Source of the DNA: an uncultured Oscillospiraceae bacterium
GTDB taxonomy: Bacteria > Bacillota > Clostridia > Oscillospirales > Acutalibacteraceae
Length of the DNA: 7,663 bases
Direction: 5' to 3'
NCBI GenBank assembly: GCA_902495835.1
Contig: CABUYS010000065.1
Span: 1 to 7,663, forward strand
Part shown: in pieces, positions 6,054 through 7,663 of the stretch
Layout of the letters: the number at the start of each line of letters is the position of its first letter
Position numbering within the stretch: the stretch's first letter is position 1
The notes under the pieces: generated by a model
Databases searched by the model: none
Told to the model about the DNA's origin: nothing
The model's input: only the letters and a program-made list of their open reading frames with translations
Position numbers and translations under genes: made by a program

Positions 6054-7055
6054 ATGAGTAAGAAAAACGTATGGATTAAAGTGTTTTCTCTGGCAACATT
6101 GCTGCTAATGAGCACATCAGGCGCAGTTGGAAACGTATTTGCAGAGTCTTTGGATTCGAAATATGAAGCGAGTTCAAAAATCAGAGCGAAAAAATTTCAT
6201 GTAAGCAATCCTTGGGAGCTTTCGGTTTGTGCTAACGTGGTTCAAGACGGAGATACTATAGTATTGGAAAAAGATATTGTTCTCGAAAGTAAATTGAATA
6301 TCACCTCGTCAATATCTTTGGATTTAAACGGTCACACTATTTTGGTTAAAGGAAATGGAGCCGGAATCGAAGTAGGTTGTTCAACGTTTGAACGCAATGA
6401 GCAGCTTTTTAGACATGTTCCCGGACACTATAAAGTCAGTCCTGTGACTAAAACTATTTTTTCGCCTGCAAGATACATATTTACACAAGGAAGAAAAATA
6501 TATGTTCCTGCTTCATATGAGACCGTAAATACTACAGAAAGAACATGGATTCCTGATAGATACGAACCATATCTAAAACCGATTTACAGATACAATGATA
6601 ACGTAGACGTTATTATGAAGAACGGGGAAATTAAGAGATTTGCCGGTGATAATGGTAAAGATGGCGAAAAAGACTCGGATTATTGTAACGGAGAAGCGGG
6701 CATGAAACCTACAGCGCCTGTAGAAATTGTATCAGGTATTCTTAGATTGTCGAAAATGAAGATAAAGGGCGGCCGAGGAGGAAATGGCGGAAACGGCGGT
6801 TATGAAAAATTAGTACACTTTATTTTCGGCGGCGGAAACGGCGGAAATGGTGGAAACGGTGCAAAAGGCGGCTATGCGGTTTATTTTCATAGAGAAGCGT
6901 GTAGACTTATTAGAGATGAATATTCAGAATTAAAAGCGGGAGCTCCCGGCAAAGGCGGACGTGGCGGAGAACCAAATCCTAATTATTGGGTATATTCAGG
7001 AGATGAGGGCTCCGACGGTAAAGACGGGTTTGAATCTGCTCCTTGTAATAGATAA
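6054..7055 (+). CDS. Secreted glycine-rich protein with P-x-x-Y repeats, possible beta-helix
   Basis: I do not recognise a named family for this 333-residue protein. A signal peptide is clear: basic MSKK start, hydrophobic helix to about residue 26, and a likely cleavage after V28-F29-A30. Residues 53-107 (D-G-D-T-I-V-L then S-I-S-L-D-L-N-G-H-T-I) read like the first turns of a right-handed beta-helix of the kind found in many Gram-positive surface proteins. Residues 122-180 hold four spaced motifs VPGHY (122), SPARY (137), VPASY (151) and IPDRY (166), at 14-15 residue spacing. The C-terminal half has runs of GGN (239-249 and 259-269) and collagen-like G-x-x-G triplets near 290-325. Five Cys may form disulfides. 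No LPxTG signal or membrane anchor is seen, so the protein is probably released or non-covalently bound. It has its own strong promoter and terminator; the function is unknown. Confidence 0.85.
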   Translation: MSKKNVWIKVFSLATLLLMSTSGAVGNVFAESLDSKYEASSKIRAKKFHVSNPWELSVCANVVQDGDTIVLEKDIVLESKLNITSSISLDLNGHTILVKGNGAGIEVGCSTFERNEQLFRHVPGHYKVSPVTKTIFSPARYIFTQGRKIYVPASYETVNTTERTWIPDRYEPYLKPIYRYNDNVDVIMKNGEIKRFAGDNGKDGEKDSDYCNGEAGMKPTAPVEIVSGILRLSKMKIKGGRGGNGGNGGYEKLVHFIFGGGNGGNGGNGAKGGYAVYFHREACRLIRDEYSELKAGAPGKGGRGGEPNPNYWVYSGDEGSDGKDGFESAPCNR

Positions 7056-7058
7056 AAG

Positions 7059-7085
7059 AAAAAGAGCTGCTTTGGCTCTTTTTTT
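7059..7085 (+). terminator. Intrinsic terminator of the secreted protein gene
   Basis: AAAAAGAGC (7059-7067) and GCTCTTTTT (7075-7083) form a 9-bp stem with a 7-base loop, continuing into a T run to 7085. It lies 3 bases after the stop codon. The A-tract on the 5' side and U-tract on the 3' side are typical of rho-independent terminators. Confidence 0.88.
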
Positions 7086-7410
7086 GTGTAGAAAATCACG
7101 CGATATATTCGCCGTTGAATATGGTTTAAACAGCGTAATAAGACCAAAAATTTTTTGATGTAAAATAGGTTATCAATCTGTAATTTACTAAAAACAAATC
7201 AAACGGATAATATTCAAAATAAATTGCACAGATAGTTTATTACACAATAGCACTTTAATGGTATTTTAAGTATTTAAAAACATTAAAATTGCATACAGGA
7301 ATCGGGGAGTTTTATATAAAAACACTGCAAATAAAAATATGAAATTGGTAAAAGAATATATAAAAAATCAGTTGAAAAAATAGAGAAAGTGATAGATTAA
7401 ATTTGTTTGA
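7086..7410. other. AT-rich intergenic stretch without a supportable gene
   Basis: No reading frame here has a ribosome binding site, adequate length or recognisable product. A GGGGAG (7304-7309) resembles a ribosome binding site but no start codon follows at normal distance; the nearest ATG (7339) opens a 14-codon frame and is about 30 bases away. Near the right end TTGAAA (7372-7377) and TAGATT (7393-7398) are 15 bases apart. They are a weak candidate promoter for the structured RNA downstream. Confidence 0.5.
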
Positions 7411-7663
7411 CTCAAGAGGCCATTTTAAGGATAGCCGGCAACAAATGAATGGCCGTCAGTATGGTAGATAGACTCTGCAGGTTATTATTATGGCTATGCC
7501 CGAAACTAAGATACCACCCGATATGCGGGTGGGTGTTTGTATGTATAAAACCAGGCGAAAGACCGCGTGGTTCAGTGATAGCGTAAGCGATGTAAGAGCG
7601 GAATAAAAACACCTTTTGATGCTTTCTTTAGCAGTTTCCAGACCGCTATTGTATTCTACATCA
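7411..7663 (+). ncRNA. Candidate structured non-coding RNA of unknown family (3' end may lie outside window)
   Basis: Base composition rises sharply in GC compared with the flanking spacer, and many helices can be drawn on the plus strand. GGCCATT (7418-7424) pairs with AATGGCC (7448-7454). The loop of that hairpin contains ATAGCC (7431-7436), which pairs perfectly with GGCTAT (7492-7497), a pseudoknot. CCACCCG (7514-7520) pairs with CGGGTGG (7526-7532) around a 5-base loop. Next to it GTGTTT (7533-7538) pairs with AAACAC (7607-7612), enclosing a hairpin AACCA/TGGTT plus GCG/CGC at 7549-7572. ATAGCG (7578-7583) could pair with CGCTAT (7644-7649). Such nested and crossing helices are unlikely for plain spacer DNA. 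It might be a known clostridial RNA (the raiA motif is one thought, unverified) or a new one. Strand is inferred; G-U pairs and loops do not settle it. Confidence 0.5.

Noticed and set aside
6961..7158. Second plus-strand frame overlapping the end of the secreted protein gene
   Set aside because: It runs through the terminator, has no ribosome binding site and is an out-of-frame shadow; the main frame ends cleanly just before the terminator.
7339..7383. 14-codon frame starting MKLVKEYI
   Set aside because: The nearest ribosome-binding-like GGGGAG is about 30 bases upstream, and such short Lys-rich frames are expected by chance in AT-rich DNA.
7514..7540. GC-rich hairpin read as a rho-independent terminator
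   Set aside because: The stem CCACCCG/CGGGTGG is strong but is followed by GTGTTTGT, not a proper T run, and the following bases pair with 7607-7612; it fits better as one arm of the larger RNA.
1593..7588. GCGTAAGC present both in the 6S apical loop and at 7581-7588
   Set aside because: An 8-base match that forms a GNRA tetraloop is a common RNA building block and does not show that the two RNAs are related.
7412..7612. Minus-strand frame of 66 codons at the right end
   Set aside because: It starts with GTG without a ribosome binding site and coincides with the helices of the candidate plus-strand RNA; a product from it is not supported.

Overview
The window looks like chromosomal DNA from a low-GC Firmicute, probably a member of Clostridia. 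The evidence is the AT-rich sequence with strong AGGAGG-type ribosome binding sites, TTG starts, a YrzB/DUF1292 gene, a zinc-finger ClpE-type Clp ATPase, an NrdR gene and an RNA that folds like 6S RNA. No transposase, integrase, tRNA, rRNA or CRISPR array is visible.

Layout. Positions 1-555 hold the 3' part of dnaJ, cut by the window edge. Stop-to-stop against it on the minus strand (556-945) is a small gene for a double-glycine-leader peptide resembling Nif11-type RiPP/bacteriocin precursors. A divergent AT-rich spacer (946-1199) separates it from a DUF1292 gene (1200-1481) with its own promoter. A probable 6S RNA follows (1508-1690). After an AT-rich leader carrying a candidate extended -10 promoter and a perfect 19-bp palindrome, a plus-strand cluster runs cvpA-family gene, pgsA-type phosphatidyltransferase, clpE and nrdR (1855-5984). 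A perfect-consensus sigma-A promoter (5992-6020) then drives a secreted glycine-rich, possibly beta-helical protein (6054-7055), closed by a clear intrinsic terminator. The last ~600 bases have no convincing protein gene. They hold an AT-rich stretch and then, from about 7411 to the window end, a sequence with many mutually consistent long-range helices and at least one possible pseudoknot. It looks like a structured non-coding RNA that I cannot assign with confidence.

How it fits together. Most genes are housekeeping: protein folding and quality control (dnaJ, clpE), phospholipid synthesis (pgsA), control of ribonucleotide reductase (nrdR) and global control of RNA polymerase (6S RNA). The accessory parts are the lone double-glycine peptide, the secreted Gly-rich protein and the 3' structured RNA. 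No modification enzyme or peptidase-transporter accompanies the peptide in this window. The least explained elements are the RNA at 7411-7663, the operator-like palindrome at 1795-1813, and the tandem P-x-x-Y repeats in the secreted protein.
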